Shown here one piece after another: positions 1-11,433 of a DNA stretch of 64,000 nucleotides (positions within the stretch are counted from its first letter, which is position 1; each line of letters starts with the position of its first letter). The stretch is taken from the NCBI RefSeq assembly GCF_034366625.1, contig NZ_JAXMIH010000011.1:1-64000 (forward strand), written 5' to 3'. Origin of the DNA: Prosthecobacter sp. (lineage in GTDB: Bacteria; Verrucomicrobiota; Verrucomicrobiia; Verrucomicrobiales; Verrucomicrobiaceae). The notes beneath the pieces are model-generated. The model was given only the letters and a program-made list of their open reading frames with translations, was not told where the DNA came from and ran no database searches. The translations under genes were made by a program, and so were the position numbers.

Positions 1-104
1 TGCTCTTCGACTACATCGAGACCTTCTACAACCCCGTGCGGCTCCACAGCGCCCTGGGCTTCCAATCCCCTGTGGCCTTCGAACACTCCATCCAAAACAA
101 CTAA
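1..104 (+). CDS. IS3-family transposase (OrfB/InsF), C-terminal end, partial
   Basis: Reading from base 3 to the TAA at 102-104 gives a 33-residue C-terminus containing FYNPVRLHSALGF..SPVAFE. This is the hallmark tail of the IS3-family DDE integrase (catalytic core end plus rve_3 region), which cuts and joins the ends of the element. The rest of the gene lies left of the window, so it cannot be said whether the element is intact. The DDE catalytic residues are not visible except for the neighbourhood of the last Glu-containing helix. Family call is firm; subgroup is not determinable from this fragment. Confidence 0.88.
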   Translation, partial: LFDYIETFYNPVRLHSALGFQSPVAFEHSIQNN

Positions 105-117
105 CCCAACTTTCCAC

Positions 118-141
118 GTCCACGTTTTCGAAGAAAGATCA
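118..141 (+). mobile_element. Probable right terminal inverted repeat of the IS3-family element
   Basis: Fourteen bases after the transposase stop there is GTCCACGTTTTCGAAGAAAG followed by ATCA. IS3-family right ends commonly read GTCCAC.TTTTCG...GA..TCA and finish in CA. The left end is outside the window, so the match to a partner repeat and any target duplication cannot be tested. The assigned boundary at 141 is inference. Confidence 0.5.
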
Positions 142-208
142 AGAATGGCGGCAGTAGAATTCACTTCATTCTACTGCCGCCATTCTACTGCCCCCATTCT
201 ACTGCCTG
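142..208. repeat. Perfect 19-bp hairpin overlapping a 14-nt tandem repeat
   Basis: Bases 142-160 and 168-186 are perfect reverse complements (19 bp) with a 7-nt loop TCACTTC. The right arm also belongs to a tandem 14-nt repeat: CATTCTACTGCCGC (167-180), CATTCTACTGCCCC (181-194), CATTCTACTGCCTG (195-208). No U-tract follows the hairpin, so a simple intrinsic terminator is not indicated. The same 14-nt unit recurs in degenerate form at 11448-11475. Confidence 0.85.
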
Positions 209-256
209 TTGATCCTGCCCATTTTCACAAAACGATTTAGACTCCTCTGACACCCC

Positions 257-1027
257 ATGGCTCCCCCTCTTCCCAAATCTAATCTCCAACTCGGCACCTG
301 GTTGCAGACAGGCTCCCCCATCGTCGCCGAACTTGCCGATGCGAGCGGCTTCGACTGGTTGCTCATTGATCTCGAGCACGGCTGCGGCACTGAGGCGATG
401 GTGCTGCCGCAGATTCAGGTCATTCGCCATGCCGCCGCCATCGTGCGTGTCGGTGCGCCGCATCCCGACCTCATCGCTCGCTCGCTGGACTGGGGCGCTG
501 CCGGCATCATGGTGCCGATGGTTTCCTCGGCGGAAAAAGCCGAAGCCTGCGTGCGTGCCATGCGCTATCCGCCGCGTGGAGATCGTGGTCTGGCCGGGAT
601 GGTGCGCGCCTTTCAATACGGACTGCATCGCGACATGCCGACTCCTGTTTTTTACGCCCAGATCGAGACCATCGAAGGCGTGGAAAACGCGCGCGCCATC
701 GCCGCCGTTGATGGGGTCGATGTGCTCTTCATCGGCCCGATGGACTTGAAACTTCACCTTCAATCCCACCCTGAACGCACCCAGATGGATTACGCTGCCT
801 GCCTGCGAGAAGTCGCGGCGGCGGCCAGGGCGGCGGGCAAGGCTTGTGGTCTGCTTTGTCGTCAGACCGACGATTTTGCCGAACTACAAGCGCTCGGCTT
901 CACCCATCTGGCCATCGAGACCGACATCACGCTCCTGCGCGAGAGCTACCGCAAAGTCATTCAACCTCTCCGCGCAGACCCAGCGGTCGTCGGACTACGG
1001 GACAATCCATCCATGCCTTCGAAATAA
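257..1027 (+). CDS. HpcH/HpaI-family aldolase (2-keto-3-deoxy sugar-acid / 4-hydroxy-2-oxo-acid aldolase)
   Basis: A 256-residue cytoplasmic protein of normal length for the HpcH/HpaI class II aldolases, which split 2-oxo-4-hydroxy acids to pyruvate and an aldehyde using a divalent metal. Visible family signatures are the early WL.IDLEHG segment, the Arg in YPPRGDRG, and the metal-ligand region QIETIEGVENA followed by VDGVDVLFIGPMDL. The TAA ends one base before the ATG of the large secreted cytochrome gene, so the two are probably co-transcribed. That context suggests sugar-acid breakdown, for example deoxy-sugar catabolism; the substrate cannot be read from sequence. Confidence 0.85.
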   Translation: MAPPLPKSNLQLGTWLQTGSPIVAELADASGFDWLLIDLEHGCGTEAMVLPQIQVIRHAAAIVRVGAPHPDLIARSLDWGAAGIMVPMVSSAEKAEACVRAMRYPPRGDRGLAGMVRAFQYGLHRDMPTPVFYAQIETIEGVENARAIAAVDGVDVLFIGPMDLKLHLQSHPERTQMDYAACLREVAAAARAAGKACGLLCRQTDDFAELQALGFTHLAIETDITLLRESYRKVIQPLRADPAVVGLRDNPSMPSK

Positions 1028-1028
1028 C

Positions 1029-4000
1029 ATGACATTGAGAACCACACTCGCGCTGTCTGCCATCTTCCATGGCCTGGGTTTTGGACTTCATGCGGATGAT
1101 TCCAAGCCGGTGCTGCAACTGGATTTTGGTCAGGAAGAATCGGCACCTTTGATTGCTGTTGGCAACGTGGTGCGTGATCAGGCCGGGCCGCGTCCGCCGG
1201 AGTTTCCGGATTTTGAAGCGAACAACACGGCCATTCAGTTGAAGGGGAAGGGTGCCCGTTATGAAATCAAAGATCCGGGGCCGCAGAGCCCTTTTGATTT
1301 CACGAATGGCGATGCCATCACCTTGGAGTCGTGGGTGAAGGTGGACAAACTGAGCCCCGGCCAGCCGATGTATATCGTGGGCAAGGGGCGCACCAATTCC
1401 CCGCATTTTGCCCGCAACAATCAGAACTGGTCTTTGCGGGTCATCGGTGGCAGCGCGGGTCTGGCGCATCTCAGCTTTCTCTTTGCCAGCGCTCCAGAGC
1501 CCGGCGGCGGGAACACCTGGCACATCTGGAACTCGGAGGCGTCTTTCGAGATCGCGACGGGCTGGCATCACGTGGCTTTGTCGTATGAGTTCGGCAAACC
1601 CGACACCATGCGTGGATGGATTGACGGTGTGGCCACAGCGGGGGTGTGGGGAGTGGATGGTGCCACCACGAAGGCACCCGCAGTTGATGACGACGATGTT
1701 TGGATCGGCTCGTCTCAGGGCGGCAACGCGGGCAACAGTTTTCAGGGTTTTCTTGACGGGTTGGCCATCCATCGCCGCGCGTTGACCGATGCAGACATCG
1801 CGAAACATTGTCGGAGAAAAGAGGGTCCGCAGGTGGTGTTGCCCGCTGTCGCGAAAATGCCGGATCTCGGAAAGATCGACGAAGGAAAAGTGCTCATTCA
1901 GATCAACGAAGGGCACGCCGACTCCAACCGCCGGCCCAATTCTCTGGAGACACCGCAGGAAGCGGCCCGCTGGTGGGGAGACGCCTTCCTGCTGCCGCGT
2001 GTGCCGGTGCGATACGATGACTGGGGCATCCGGTCGAGCTGGGCAGCGCCGCTTTTGCTGCGCATGGCCGCAGACGTGAAACTGCCGGAAGGATCACACC
2101 GCATTCTGCTGCGAACCCGCGGCCTGTCCCGCCTCTGGATTGATGGCGAGTTGATCGCTGAAACCAAACCGGCGGTCGGCAATGGTGAAAATGGTTTCGA
2201 CCCCGTGACGCCACTGGCGCAGCCGCCTCATCCCGGAGTTCGGGTCAAAGGCTACCATCAGCAGGAAGTTTTCGGAACGGCGAAGATGTCGCCCATAAAA
2301 ACGACTTCCCGCGTGGTGTTGGAGTTGATCGTCGGAGGGAAAAATATGCGCACCGATACCGGGGAGGTCTGTGTCGCCCTTGAATCGGCGGGTGGTGATG
2401 CGTTCTCCATTCTTCGTGCGACGGGCAGGCCGGATCTTCCTTTGACGGATGCCCAGGTCGAGCCGGTCCTCGCCGAAATCGAAAGCTCGCTGGCCCGTTT
2501 TGACGACGCCAATCGACGTGAGGCCTCCAAATCCCGCGATGCGTTTTGGCAGAAGCGCCATGACATCGCCAAGGCATGGGTGAAGAAAAATCCAGCGCCC
2601 AAACCTCCCCGCGCAGGCCATCCCGTGGATGCCTTCATCGATGCGAAAATCGAAACCGCCCTCGCGGCGAGTGCCGCCACTTCAGACGCGGCGAGGCTTT
2701 TCCATGGCGAGGTGCTGCCGGTCCTGCGGGAGGAGTGTTTCCGCTGTCACGGCGAGAAAGACAAGGGCGGGCTGAAGCTGAACACGCGTGAGGCTGCCTT
2801 GCGCGGTGGTGATTCGGAGGTGCCCGCGATCATTCCGGGTGATCCGGCGGCCAGTGAGTTGATTGAGCGCGTTCGCACTGACGACGAAGATTTGGTCATG
2901 CCGCCCACCGGCGAGCGCCTCAGCAAAGAGCAAATCGCCCGGCTGGAATCGTGGATTCGCGACGGTGCCAAATGGCCGTCTCCACCGGTTGATCCTGGCA
3001 AGCTCGTCAAAACATCCATCACCTCGGATGCCGCTTTTCTCCGCCGCATTTATCTCGACACCATCGGTCTGCCGCCGGCTGCGAACGAGGTGAAGGCCTT
3101 CCTCGCGGACTCCGATCCTGACAAGCGCACCAAGCTTATCGACCGGCTGCTCGCCGATGAACGCTGCGCGGATCATGCGATGAGCGAGTGGCTGGATGCT
3201 CTCGCGGAGAACCCCACTTTGATCAATGCTTCGCTCAACAGCACCGGGCCATTTCGCTGGTTTCTCCACGATGCCTTGCGCGACAACAAAGCGCTCGACC
3301 GCATGGTCACGGAGCTGCTCATGATGCGGGGAGATGCCGCTCACGGAGGCAGTGCCGGCTTTGCCCAGGCGGCGGAAAACGATGCGCCCTTCGCGGCCAA
3401 AGGCCACATCGTTGCCTCCACGTTTCTCGGCATCGAGTTGCAGTGCGCGCGCTGTCATGATTCGCCCTATCACTCCACCACGCAGCGCGATCTCTTTTCT
3501 CTGGCCGCGATGCTGGAGCGCAAGGCTGTGACGGTGCCGAAAACCAGCCGCGTCCCTGCGGCGTTTTTTGAAAAGAAAGCCCGCGAGTCATTGATCCGGG
3601 TGACGCTGAAACCTGACGAATCCGTGACGCCAGTCTGGCCGTTTGCGGCTGTGACTGGTGTGGCGGAGAATGCCGACATTGACCGGCTCATCGAAAACCC
3701 GAAGGACACTCGGGAACGGCTCGCGGCCCTGCTCACCTCGCCGGAGAATCGTCGCTTCCCCCGCGTGATGGTGAACCGGATTTGGAAACGTCTCATGGGT
3801 GCGGGTTTTGTGGAACCGGTCCAAGATTGGGAAGGGCATGATGCAAGCCACCCAGAGCTGCTGGACTGGCTCGCGGCCGAACTGCTCACCGCAGACTACG
3901 ATGTCCGGCACATCATCCGGCTCATTGTCACTTCGGCGGCTTATCAGCGTGAGGCAGGCTTGGAAAATCTGGCCGTCGCCGGTGCTGTTGAGCGCTTTTT

Positions 4001-4739
4001 CAATGCGCCAGCGCGGCGGCGTCTCACCGCTGAGCAGGTCGTGGACTCGCTCCACGCCGCAGCCGGGGCAGCCATCGATTCCGAACCCATGACCTTCATT
4101 CACGATGGATCCAAAACCTTGCAGACGCGGCAGGATCTCGGGTTTCCGCGTCGTGCCTGGATGTTCGCCAGCCTCAACAACGAACGGGACCGGCCCAGCC
4201 TGGCGCTGCCGCGAGCACAGGCTGCTGTGAATGTGTTGGAGGCCTTTGGATGGAACGGCTCCCGTCAGAAGCCAATTTTCGCGCGTGACACCGAACCGAA
4301 CATGCTCCAGCCCGGCATCCTCGAAAACGGCATCCTCACCCAGTCCTTGTCGCGAGCGTCTTGGAAATCCGAACTGGCGAATCTGGCGGTGGAAGCGAAA
4401 TCACCGGAAGCCTTGCTGGAGAGTTTGTTTCTCCGGTTTCTCAGCCGCATGCCGCTGCGCTCAGAACGGGATTCATTTCTCCCTGAGTTGAAGTCCGGCT
4501 TTGAAAAACGACTCATGCCCCCGGATCAAATCACGGAACCGGCCCCGCTGGAACCGCTTCGTCTGGTGACCTGGCTCAACCATGTGACACCGGACGCCAA
4601 TACCATCCAGCAGGAGAACGAAAATCGGGTCCAGCGAGGCCCCAGCCCCGATCCGCGTCTGCGACCAGAATGGCGAGAAATTTACGAGGACATCATCTGG
4701 AGCCTGATCAACGACCGCGGTTTCGTCTGGATGCCCTGA
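1029..4739 (+). CDS. Secreted planctomycete-type cytochrome: LamG + PSCyt1 + PSCyt2 (DUF1549) + PSD1 (DUF1553)
   Basis: The ATG at 1029 begins a signal peptide ([15 protein letters not shown]...HA) and gives 1236 residues; an upstream in-frame extension would overlap the aldolase and is rejected. Order of parts: a LamG/concanavalin-like fold (about residues 30-260, with LESWVKV and [10 protein letters not shown]), a middle region, PSCyt1 with a haem-type CFRCH motif at 570-574 and [13 protein letters not shown]1549 with a second motif CARCHDSPY at 806, and DUF1553 around VMVNRIWKR near 915. These exported proteins are abundant in Planctomycetota/Verrucomicrobiota and go with polysaccharide breakdown, but their reaction is unknown. 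The DUF1501 gene follows after 32 bp, the usual partner. Confidence 0.9.
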   Translation: MTLRTTLALSAIFHGLGFGLHADDSKPVLQLDFGQEESAPLIAVGNVVRDQAGPRPPEFPDFEANNTAIQLKGKGARYEIKDPGPQSPFDFTNGDAITLESWVKVDKLSPGQPMYIVGKGRTNSPHFARNNQNWSLRVIGGSAGLAHLSFLFASAPEPGGGNTWHIWNSEASFEIATGWHHVALSYEFGKPDTMRGWIDGVATAGVWGVDGATTKAPAVDDDDVWIGSSQGGNAGNSFQGFLDGLAIHRRALTDADIAKHCRRKEGPQVVLPAVAKMPDLGKIDEGKVLIQINEGHADSNRRPNSLETPQEAARWWGDAFLLPRVPVRYDDWGIRSSWAAPLLLRMAADVKLPEGSHRILLRTRGLSRLWIDGELIAETKPAVGNGENGFDPVTPLAQPPHPGVRVKGYHQQEVFGTAKMSPIKTTSRVVLELIVGGKNMRTDTGEVCVALESAGGDAFSILRATGRPDLPLTDAQVEPVLAEIESSLARFDDANRREASKSRDAFWQKRHDIAKAWVKKNPAPKPPRAGHPVDAFIDAKIETALAASAATSDAARLFHGEVLPVLREECFRCHGEKDKGGLKLNTREAALRGGDSEVPAIIPGDPAASELIERVRTDDEDLVMPPTGERLSKEQIARLESWIRDGAKWPSPPVDPGKLVKTSITSDAAFLRRIYLDTIGLPPAANEVKAFLADSDPDKRTKLIDRLLADERCADHAMSEWLDALAENPTLINASLNSTGPFRWFLHDALRDNKALDRMVTELLMMRGDAAHGGSAGFAQAAENDAPFAAKGHIVASTFLGIELQCARCHDSPYHSTTQRDLFSLAAMLERKAVTVPKTSRVPAAFFEKKARESLIRVTLKPDESVTPVWPFAAVTGVAENADIDRLIENPKDTRERLAALLTSPENRRFPRVMVNRIWKRLMGAGFVEPVQDWEGHDASHPELLDWLAAELLTADYDVRHIIRLIVTSAAYQREAGLENLAVAGAVERFFNAPARRRLTAEQVVDSLHAAAGAAIDSEPMTFIHDGSKTLQTRQDLGFPRRAWMFASLNNERDRPSLALPRAQAAVNVLEAFGWNGSRQKPIFARDTEPNMLQPGILENGILTQSLSRASWKSELANLAVEAKSPEALLESLFLRFLSRMPLRSERDSFLPELKSGFEKRLMPPDQITEPAPLEPLRLVTWLNHVTPDANTIQQENENRVQRGPSPDPRLRPEWREIYEDIIWSLINDRGFVWMP

Positions 4740-4771
4740 CCAACCAACAATCTGCCAACACTCACCATCCC

Positions 4772-6049
4772 ATGAAGCGAAGACATTTTCTCAGAACCGG
4801 CGCCACCCTGGGGAGCAGCCTTGCCTTGCCGCACTCGCTCATGGCTGAGCCGACTTCCAAGCTCATTCGCGGAAACGCGGAGCACGTCATTTCGATCTGG
4901 CTGGGAGGCGGCATGGCGCAAACGGATACCTTCGACCCCAAACGAGTGGGCGACCCGAAAGCAAACAAACCTGGCTCCTACTATCCGTCCATCGAAACGG
5001 CGGTCCCTGGCGTGCGGGTGTGTGAGCATCTGTCCAAGGTGGCACCCCTCATGGACCGTGTGACTGCGGTGCGGACCATTCACCACGACGTCATTGATGA
5101 GCACGCGGCTGCCACCAATCGCATGCATACCGGGCGTCCCATCAGCGGCACGATCAGCTATCCCTCCATCGGCTCCATCATCGCCCACGAGCGCGGAGCC
5201 GTGGCCGACGATGCCCCGCCCTACGTCCTGATCGGCTATCCGAATGTCACGCGCGGGCCTGGATTTCTGGGAGCCCAATCCAGCTACCTCTACCTGACGG
5301 ACACCAGTCGCGGTCCGGCAGGATTATCACTGCCTCCGGGGATGACACCGAATCGTCAGGCGCGTCGCGAACGCTATCTCACCGCCCTCCAGGCGAGCGC
5401 CGGAGCGACCGAAGACCGGCAGTTGAAAAGTTACGACGCCGCCATCGCGCAAAGTCTGAAACTCAGCGGCCCGGAGTTCAATCGCGCGTTCCAACTCGAC
5501 TCCGAACCGGCTGGCCTGCGCAATGAATACGGCGGTGAGTTTGGGCAGCGATGTTTGCTCAGCCGGCGGCTGGTTGAACGCGGCGTGCGCTTCATCGAAG
5601 TCTCCCACAACCTGAACTTCATCAATGGAGCGGGCTGGGATACGCATAAAGAAAGCATTCTCCAGCAGCATGGGTTGATCAGAGAACTCGACATCGCCAT
5701 GGCCGCATTGATCCGTGATTTGTCCGCGAAAAAGCTGCTCGATAAAACACTCATCATGGTCACCACGGAGTTCGGCCGGCCCCCAGAGTTCGACAGTGGG
5801 GGCGGGCGCGGGCATCAGGGCAGCGCCTTCACCTGCGTGCTGGCCGGAGGAGGTCTAAAACACAGCGGTGCCTGGGGTCAAACGGGTGACCTCTCGAAAG
5901 AGATTGTCGCCAATCCCGTCAGTGTTCCCGATTTCTTCGCCACCGTCTGCGCCGCCCTGGGCGTTGATTACCACAAGAACCTTTACGACGGAGATCGTCC
6001 CGTGCCGATCACGGATCAAGGAAACCCCATCGCATCTCTCTTTGCATAG
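4772..6049 (+). CDS. DUF1501 secreted protein (alkaline phosphatase/sulfatase-like fold), Tat signal
   Basis: The ATG at 4772 opens with [20 protein letters not shown], a twin-arginine-type signal, so the 425-residue product is likely exported folded. Family landmarks are [17 protein letters not shown] near the N-terminus, GWDTHKES in the middle, and [15 protein letters not shown] followed by GRGHQG near the C-terminus. DUF1501 proteins belong to the alkaline-phosphatase-like superfamily; their enzymatic activity is not settled. It is almost always found next to a DUF1549/1553 protein, as here, so the two probably form one exported catabolic unit together with the upstream aldolase. Confidence 0.88.
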   Translation: MKRRHFLRTGATLGSSLALPHSLMAEPTSKLIRGNAEHVISIWLGGGMAQTDTFDPKRVGDPKANKPGSYYPSIETAVPGVRVCEHLSKVAPLMDRVTAVRTIHHDVIDEHAAATNRMHTGRPISGTISYPSIGSIIAHERGAVADDAPPYVLIGYPNVTRGPGFLGAQSSYLYLTDTSRGPAGLSLPPGMTPNRQARRERYLTALQASAGATEDRQLKSYDAAIAQSLKLSGPEFNRAFQLDSEPAGLRNEYGGEFGQRCLLSRRLVERGVRFIEVSHNLNFINGAGWDTHKESILQQHGLIRELDIAMAALIRDLSAKKLLDKTLIMVTTEFGRPPEFDSGGGRGHQGSAFTCVLAGGGLKHSGAWGQTGDLSKEIVANPVSVPDFFATVCAALGVDYHKNLYDGDRPVPITDQGNPIASLFA

Positions 6050-6120
6050 TCAGAACCGATACCTCCATCGACTGCGCGGGCTTCAATCTGGAGTGGGTAG
6101 CCGCGCCATGAGTTGTGATT

Positions 6121-6203
6121 TCCCGCAGATTCAGGGAGGCCCGCAGATTTTTTTGAAGCTTTTGATCCAATTCCAATCTGTGGGCCTCCTTGAATCTGCG
6201 GGA
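6121..6203. repeat. Long imperfect inverted repeat (about 29-bp arms, 25-nt loop)
   Basis: Arm 6121-6149 and arm 6175-6203 are reverse complements except at two positions, where G in one arm faces T in the other so both could still pair as G:U in RNA. The arms begin CCCGCAGATTCA and end TGAATCTGCGGG. It lies between the DUF1501 stop and the next secreted cytochrome gene; a transcription-terminating or mRNA-stabilising role is possible. A second G/C-rich hairpin-like stretch (CCCCCTAG...CGGGGGG) follows at about 6242-6259. Confidence 0.8.
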
Positions 6204-6310
6204 GACAAATCTGAATTCACCAAAGATGATGACGTGATGCACCCCCTAGTTTTCGGGGGGAGCGCACTGCTAAGTATGCCGCCCCCAGGGCGTATGCATC
6301 TCACCCCACC

Positions 6311-8764
6311 ATGACTTTTTGTTTTCGCTTTCGATCCTCATTCGCCGCCGCGCTCACCGTCTGCCTTGCCCTCGCTGGTGTCGTTTGTGCTGCTGAACCG
6401 TATGACACTTTCCTGGAGAAACACTGCATCAGTTGTCATGGCCCCGAGAAGGAGAAGGGGGATTTGCGCATCGACCAGCTCTCGCGCGATTTCAAGGTGG
6501 GTGCGGACACGCATCATTGGGCGGAGGTGATAGAGCAGGTCAATTCGGGCGAGATGCCGCCGAAGAAGGAGAAGAAGCCGACTCAGGAGGAAATCGCGGC
6601 GTTTGTGACGAGTCTTGATTCGCGCATCAAAGAGGGCCGGGCAGCGCGGATGGCGGCGCGGCCGGCGGTGTCGCATTACCGGCTGAGCCGGAAGGAGTAT
6701 CAAAACACGGTCTATGACCTGCTCGGCGTGCGCTATGATCCGGCCAAGCCGGGGGAGCTGAATGAGGACACGCGCTGGCATGGGTTTGAACGTATCGGGT
6801 CGGAGCTTTCGCTCTCGCCGTCGCATGTGGATCGCTATTACCGCGCGGCGGAGCTGGTGCTGGATCGTGCGTTTCCTGCTGCGGCGTCGGCGGAGACTCG
6901 CAAGGTCCGCAAGACGGCGGCGGAGATTCGTTACGGCGGCGGGAAGGACCAGCAGGCGGCGCTGGATCGTTTCGGCATCAAGCGGCCGCTGCGTTATCTC
7001 CTTTTCCCCGGCACTGTCCAAAACGCGCTCTCGCCGAACTCGCTCGGCAAGACCGGCCCGGAGCATAGCGGGCTCTACAAACTGCGCATCCAGGCCAGCG
7101 GTATCCGACCGCTCGGCGGCCAGACGGCGCACTTGAGCATCGGCAAGCGCACGGGTGAGGAGACGGTGGATGGGCTCATCGAGTTTGACATCACGGCGCC
7201 GGAGGACAAACCGCAGGTCTATGAGTTCGAGGTGTTCCTGGAGATGCCCGCGACGCTGGACTTCTGCGTGGTGGCCACGGATGTGGTGGATCGCCGAGCT
7301 GGTGCGGCCTTCCGCAATGCGATCGGCAGCAGGAGCGGCTACATTTTCACGCACAGCAGCGAGACCTTGCTCTTAAATCCGAACGCGCCACAGATGTTCG
7401 ATGACAAGGGCAATGGCCTCTTCTCCACGGTGCTGCTCGATTGGATCGAGTGGGAAGGGCCGCTGGTGTCGGAGGCTGAAAAAGCACGGCGCAATGATGT
7501 GGTGCCACCCGATGACGCGACGCCCGAGGTGGTGGCCGAGCATCTGCAACGCTTTGCCGAACGCGCCTGGCGTCGTGCGGTGAAAAAGGAGGAGTTGGAG
7601 CAGTATTTGCAATCCTATCGCACCGAGCGCGACGCGGGCGAGAAGCTGGCAGACGCGTATCGTGTCGCGTTGCAGGGCGTGCTGACCTCCCGGCATTTCA
7701 TCTACCTCGTCGAGGGCGACACGGTGGCCCGCGAACGGCTCACGGACACGGAACTCGCCTCGCGGCTCTCGTATTTCCTCTGGAGTTCGATGCCGGATGA
7801 CGCGCTCTTCACTGCGGCAAAAAGCAGCACGCTGAATGGCGAGGGCTTGAAGAAGGAAGTTGATCGCATGCTCGCCGACAGCAAAGCCAGCCGCTTCATC
7901 GACGACTTTGCACGCCAATGGCTGCAACTGCACCGCGTGGGCATGTTCCCGCCGGACAAGAAGCTCTACCCAGCCTACGACGCGTGGCTGGAGGAAAGCA
8001 TGCGCTCGGAGCCGGTGGAGTTCTTCCGCGAGATGTTCGGCAAGAACCTGCCCATCGACGGCTTCATCCATTCTGACTGGACCGTGGCAAACGCGCGGCT
8101 CTGCGATTTCTACGGACTGGCAGAGCCGAAGAATGGCGGCTTCCAGCGAGTCTCGCTGAAGCCCGAGGATCGTCGCGGCGGTCTGCTCACGATGGGCGCT
8201 GTGCTCGGCCTGACCTCGGACGGCACACGGCAACGCCCGGTGCATCGCGGTGTGTGGCTCAGCGAGGTGGTGCTCGGCAAGACACCGCCACCACCGCCCG
8301 CCAACGTCCCCGCCATCGAGCCTCCAACGCCGCAAAGCCCCAAAGCAACGCTGCGCCAAAAGATCGAAGCCCACCGCAACGACGCAAACTGCGCCGCCTG
8401 CCACGCGAAGCTCGACCCACTCGGCCTCGCCTGGGACAACTACGACGCCATCGGCCAGTGGCGCACTCACGAGAAAGTCGCGGCTGGAGTCGGTGCGGAC
8501 CCGTTGGTGAATCCCGCCGGTGAAATGCCCGACGGTCGTGCCTTCAAGGATGCCAACGAGTTCAAGCAGCGCCTCCTTGAAGACCGCGACGAACTCGCCC
8601 GCGCCTTCATCGACCACCTTTGCACTTACGGCCTCCGCCGCGCCCTCAGCTTTGACGATCAAGACGACCTCAAAGCCATCCATGCCGAAGCGAAGAAGAG
8701 CGAATACCGTATCAAGGACATCGTTCGCGCCGTTGCTCTCTCCGACCTGATGAGGAAACGCTAA
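6311..8764 (+). CDS. Secreted DUF1592-family cytochrome (PSCyt/DUF1587/DUF1595/DUF1592/DUF1588/DUF1585)
   Basis: An 817-residue exported protein with an N-terminal signal peptide ending near CAAEPYD. A haem-type CISCH at residues 39-43 starts the planctomycete cytochrome region. It is followed by [18 protein letters not shown] (DUF1587), the DUF1595 region, [13 protein letters not shown] (DUF1592), [22 protein letters not shown] (DUF1588, shown in part), a second CAACH at 694-698, and YGLRRALSF near the end (DUF1585). The family is widespread in PVC bacteria and pairs with DUF1552, which is the next gene 36 bp downstream. The reaction is unknown; redox activity is inferred from the two CxxCH motifs. 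Confidence 0.9.
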   Translation: MTFCFRFRSSFAAALTVCLALAGVVCAAEPYDTFLEKHCISCHGPEKEKGDLRIDQLSRDFKVGADTHHWAEVIEQVNSGEMPPKKEKKPTQEEIAAFVTSLDSRIKEGRAARMAARPAVSHYRLSRKEYQNTVYDLLGVRYDPAKPGELNEDTRWHGFERIGSELSLSPSHVDRYYRAAELVLDRAFPAAASAETRKVRKTAAEIRYGGGKDQQAALDRFGIKRPLRYLLFPGTVQNALSPNSLGKTGPEHSGLYKLRIQASGIRPLGGQTAHLSIGKRTGEETVDGLIEFDITAPEDKPQVYEFEVFLEMPATLDFCVVATDVVDRRAGAAFRNAIGSRSGYIFTHSSETLLLNPNAPQMFDDKGNGLFSTVLLDWIEWEGPLVSEAEKARRNDVVPPDDATPEVVAEHLQRFAERAWRRAVKKEELEQYLQSYRTERDAGEKLADAYRVALQGVLTSRHFIYLVEGDTVARERLTDTELASRLSYFLWSSMPDDALFTAAKSSTLNGEGLKKEVDRMLADSKASRFIDDFARQWLQLHRVGMFPPDKKLYPAYDAWLEESMRSEPVEFFREMFGKNLPIDGFIHSDWTVANARLCDFYGLAEPKNGGFQRVSLKPEDRRGGLLTMGAVLGLTSDGTRQRPVHRGVWLSEVVLGKTPPPPPANVPAIEPPTPQSPKATLRQKIEAHRNDANCAACHAKLDPLGLAWDNYDAIGQWRTHEKVAAGVGADPLVNPAGEMPDGRAFKDANEFKQRLLEDRDELARAFIDHLCTYGLRRALSFDDQDDLKAIHAEAKKSEYRIKDIVRAVALSDLMRKR

Positions 8765-8800
8765 CAGCACCATCACTCCAAAACTCCAACACTCCATTTT

Positions 8801-10177
8801 ATGAGCAACTATCTCTCCCAATCCTGGCTACTCAATCGCCGCCACGCGCTCAAGGCACTCGGCAGTTTCATCTCGCTGCCCATGCTTGAGTGCATGGTCC
8901 CGCTCCGCGCGGCGGAGAAAGTCACTGCCACGCCGAAGCGCAGCGCGTTCATCTACCTCGCGAACGGCGTCCACTCGCTGAACTACCAGATCACCACGGA
9001 GGGCAAGGGCTACCAGTTCTCCCGGTCGCTGAAGCCTTTGGAGAAGCATCGCGATGTGATCACGCCGATCAGCGGCCTGCATCATCCGGGAAGCCTCAGT
9101 CATCACCACAACTGCATCTCCGTCTGGCTCACCGGTGGGAAGCTCGGCCCATCGGATCGCAACACCATCTCCGTGGACCAAAAGATGGCGGAAATCACCG
9201 CGCTCCAAACTCGAGTCGCTTCGATGGAGGTTGCCCTCACGCAGGAATCCCTCGCTTGGACGGCGGATGGCGTGCGGCTGCCTGCGATGCGTCGTTGCAG
9301 CGAGATTTTCGCATCGCTCTTCGAAGAACCGAAAGGCGGCAAAACAGTCCAACGGCGGGCCTTGCGCCGCAAAGGCAGTGTGCTTGACGCCAACCTCGCG
9401 GAAGTGCGTCAGCTCGAGAAGAAGATGGGCTCGGAGGACAAAGGACGCATGCAGCAATACCTCACCTCCGTCCGTGAGGCAGAGATCCGCACGCGGCGGG
9501 CCGACACATGGCTCGATACGCCATTGCCCGCCGTCTCCGACGCCGACCGCAAGCGCACCAACCGTGACATCGCCGCCACCATGGCGGGCGATTATTTCCG
9601 CACCGTTTATGACCTCATGGTGCTCGCCTTTCAGACGGATGTGACCCGCGTGGCCACCTTCAGCATGGGCGGCGAAGGGGATGCTTTTTCCATTCCTGAA
9701 ATCGGTATCACCGAGTCGCGCCACCAGCTCAGCCACCACGGCGGCGATGCCGGTTACATGGAGAAGCTCACCAACTACGACACCTTCGCCATCGAGCAGT
9801 TCAGCTACTTCCTCACCCGCCTCGCGGAGACCAAGGACCTCAGCGGCAAGCCGCTCCTCGGCTCCACGATGGCGCTCTTTGGCAGCGGCATGTCCTACGG
9901 TCACAGCCATGGCAACGCCAACCTCCCGCTCGTGTTCGCCGGCGGCTCCGACCTCGGCCTGAAGCATGGCAGCCACCTCGACTTCAACAAGACGGCCGCA
10001 GGATTCCAAGGCTACGCTCTCGGCGCGGACGGAGCGCTCACCACCGCGCATTACCAGCTCTGCAGCCGCCCCGCGAACACCGACGCCCACATGAGCAACC
10101 TGCTCCTCCTCATGGCCCAGCGCATGGGCGTGGAGACCGACCAGTTCGGCGACAGCAACAAGGTCGTCGCGCTGTGA
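8801..10177 (+). CDS. DUF1552 secreted protein, partner of DUF1592 cytochrome
   Basis: A 458-residue protein with an [12 protein letters not shown] twin-arginine-like leader, so probably exported. The segment [13 protein letters not shown] near residue 48 and the His-rich [13 protein letters not shown] near residue 100 are typical of DUF1552, an alkaline-phosphatase-like family related to DUF1501. Near the C-terminus [20 protein letters not shown] gives a second conserved His cluster. Its stop codon overlaps the start of the next gene (GTGATG), so translation is probably coupled. The catalytic role is not known. Confidence 0.87.
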   Translation: MSNYLSQSWLLNRRHALKALGSFISLPMLECMVPLRAAEKVTATPKRSAFIYLANGVHSLNYQITTEGKGYQFSRSLKPLEKHRDVITPISGLHHPGSLSHHHNCISVWLTGGKLGPSDRNTISVDQKMAEITALQTRVASMEVALTQESLAWTADGVRLPAMRRCSEIFASLFEEPKGGKTVQRRALRRKGSVLDANLAEVRQLEKKMGSEDKGRMQQYLTSVREAEIRTRRADTWLDTPLPAVSDADRKRTNRDIAATMAGDYFRTVYDLMVLAFQTDVTRVATFSMGGEGDAFSIPEIGITESRHQLSHHGGDAGYMEKLTNYDTFAIEQFSYFLTRLAETKDLSGKPLLGSTMALFGSGMSYGHSHGNANLPLVFAGGSDLGLKHGSHLDFNKTAAGFQGYALGADGALTTAHYQLCSRPANTDAHMSNLLLLMAQRMGVETDQFGDSNKVVAL

Positions 10178-11430
10178 TGTTCTTTGTTCGTCGTTCTTTG
10201 TTCTTTGTTCTTGGTTTGTGCATGGCACACGCCGAGGAGGACGTGTTCCGCCCCGAAGCGGGAAAGTTCCCGCCTTTGGAAGAAGCGCACGCGTATCGCG
10301 GCGAACTCGTCTTTGTCGACCACGCGAACCGTCGCGGCAGCCTACGGGTGACATCGCCGGGCATCTTTCGCACCACAGCGCCCCATCCGTTCGCGTTGCT
10401 GCCTTATGCCGTCGTGCGTTATCACGGCGCACCGGCCGACCTGCGGGACATTCCACTGGGCACCATGCTGCATGTCCGCGCGTTCCTGCCGCCCGATCCG
10501 AAAACCTCCGCCGTGCCGGTCTTGCCGGTGAACAGTCGCGAAAAAACCAAAGCTGGAAATCTCGGCACCGCGCCCGCTGAAAACCACGTCCTGCTGCTCG
10601 AAGACGAGCCCAGCCACTGCCAGCGCGAAGGGCTCGTCTGGAAACTGAAGGAGCTGGAAATCAAAAACCGCGAAGGAACGATCCTCGCCGGCCGCGAAGC
10701 CCCCAAAGACGCCCACACGAAGCCCAGCGACGAAACGCTGACCTTCGATGCCGCCACGCGCGTCTGGCGCGGGCGCGAATGCCTCCGCATCGAGCACCTC
10801 ATCTCTGAGGGCACTTGGCCCGCGGAAGAAAAAAAAGCTCTCGGTAGCCAAGCGGTGCAACTCGGCATCACCTGGCGGCCCACGCCCGGCGGTGTGTTCG
10901 GGCGTTTTCATCTCTCCGACATCTGGCTCGACGACGACGCGATGCAAAACGCCGCGCAGCTTCAAACCGAACTGCACAAGGCCTTCATCCGCAGCCGTTG
11001 GATGCCCGCGTGGGTCGATGCGGTCGAGTATGGGAAGTTCGGCCGCGCCACCGTGACCGCGACCTTGTTCGGCGGCATGGACGCCACGCTCTATGCCGAC
11101 TTCAAACCAGGCATCACTGCTCTCATGAATGGCGTCGAAAACACGCTGAAGCACACCGAAGGCGGCACTGCTGGTCCCACGCAGATGGCTGCACGCGGGA
11201 AGCTCATGGAAGTCATCCAACTGCCCGGAAACGCGCCGCTCGGCAGTAGCGGCATTCAGATTCGATTCGAGACTGATCTCATCACCGAAGGAATGCGCCC
11301 CACGCGCATCGTCAAAGTCCGCCCGAATAGCTGGCCGGATGTCCACCTGCCACGCGAAGAATATCTCGGCAACGGAGCCTCCAACATCGACGAGCGCTTC
11401 CCGACACCGGCCATCTTTCCGAACTACTGA
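10174..11430 (+). CDS. Secreted protein of unknown function, paralogue A
   Basis: A 418-residue product starting at GTG 10174 or ATG 10177, both overlapping the DUF1552 stop. The leader [19 protein letters not shown] is a signal peptide. I do not recognise the domain. Visible features are [18 protein letters not shown], a [27 protein letters not shown] segment (shown shortened in the finding), and a C-terminal half with [17 protein letters not shown] and [18 protein letters not shown]. Nearly every block recurs in the next gene, so the two are a tandem duplication. Coupling to the DUF1592/DUF1552 pair suggests a shared extracellular or periplasmic function. Confidence 0.75.
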   Translation: MMFFVRRSLFFVLGLCMAHAEEDVFRPEAGKFPPLEEAHAYRGELVFVDHANRRGSLRVTSPGIFRTTAPHPFALLPYAVVRYHGAPADLRDIPLGTMLHVRAFLPPDPKTSAVPVLPVNSREKTKAGNLGTAPAENHVLLLEDEPSHCQREGLVWKLKELEIKNREGTILAGREAPKDAHTKPSDETLTFDAATRVWRGRECLRIEHLISEGTWPAEEKKALGSQAVQLGITWRPTPGGVFGRFHLSDIWLDDDAMQNAAQLQTELHKAFIRSRWMPAWVDAVEYGKFGRATVTATLFGGMDATLYADFKPGITALMNGVENTLKHTEGGTAGPTQMAARGKLMEVIQLPGNAPLGSSGIQIRFETDLITEGMRPTRIVKVRPNSWPDVHLPREEYLGNGASNIDERFPTPAIFPNY

Positions 11431-11433
11431 TCC

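Noticed and set aside
7373-10456. Long minus-strand frames opposite DUF1592 and DUF1552
   Set aside because: Same cause; no domain visible, whereas the plus-strand products have clear family motifs and signal peptides.
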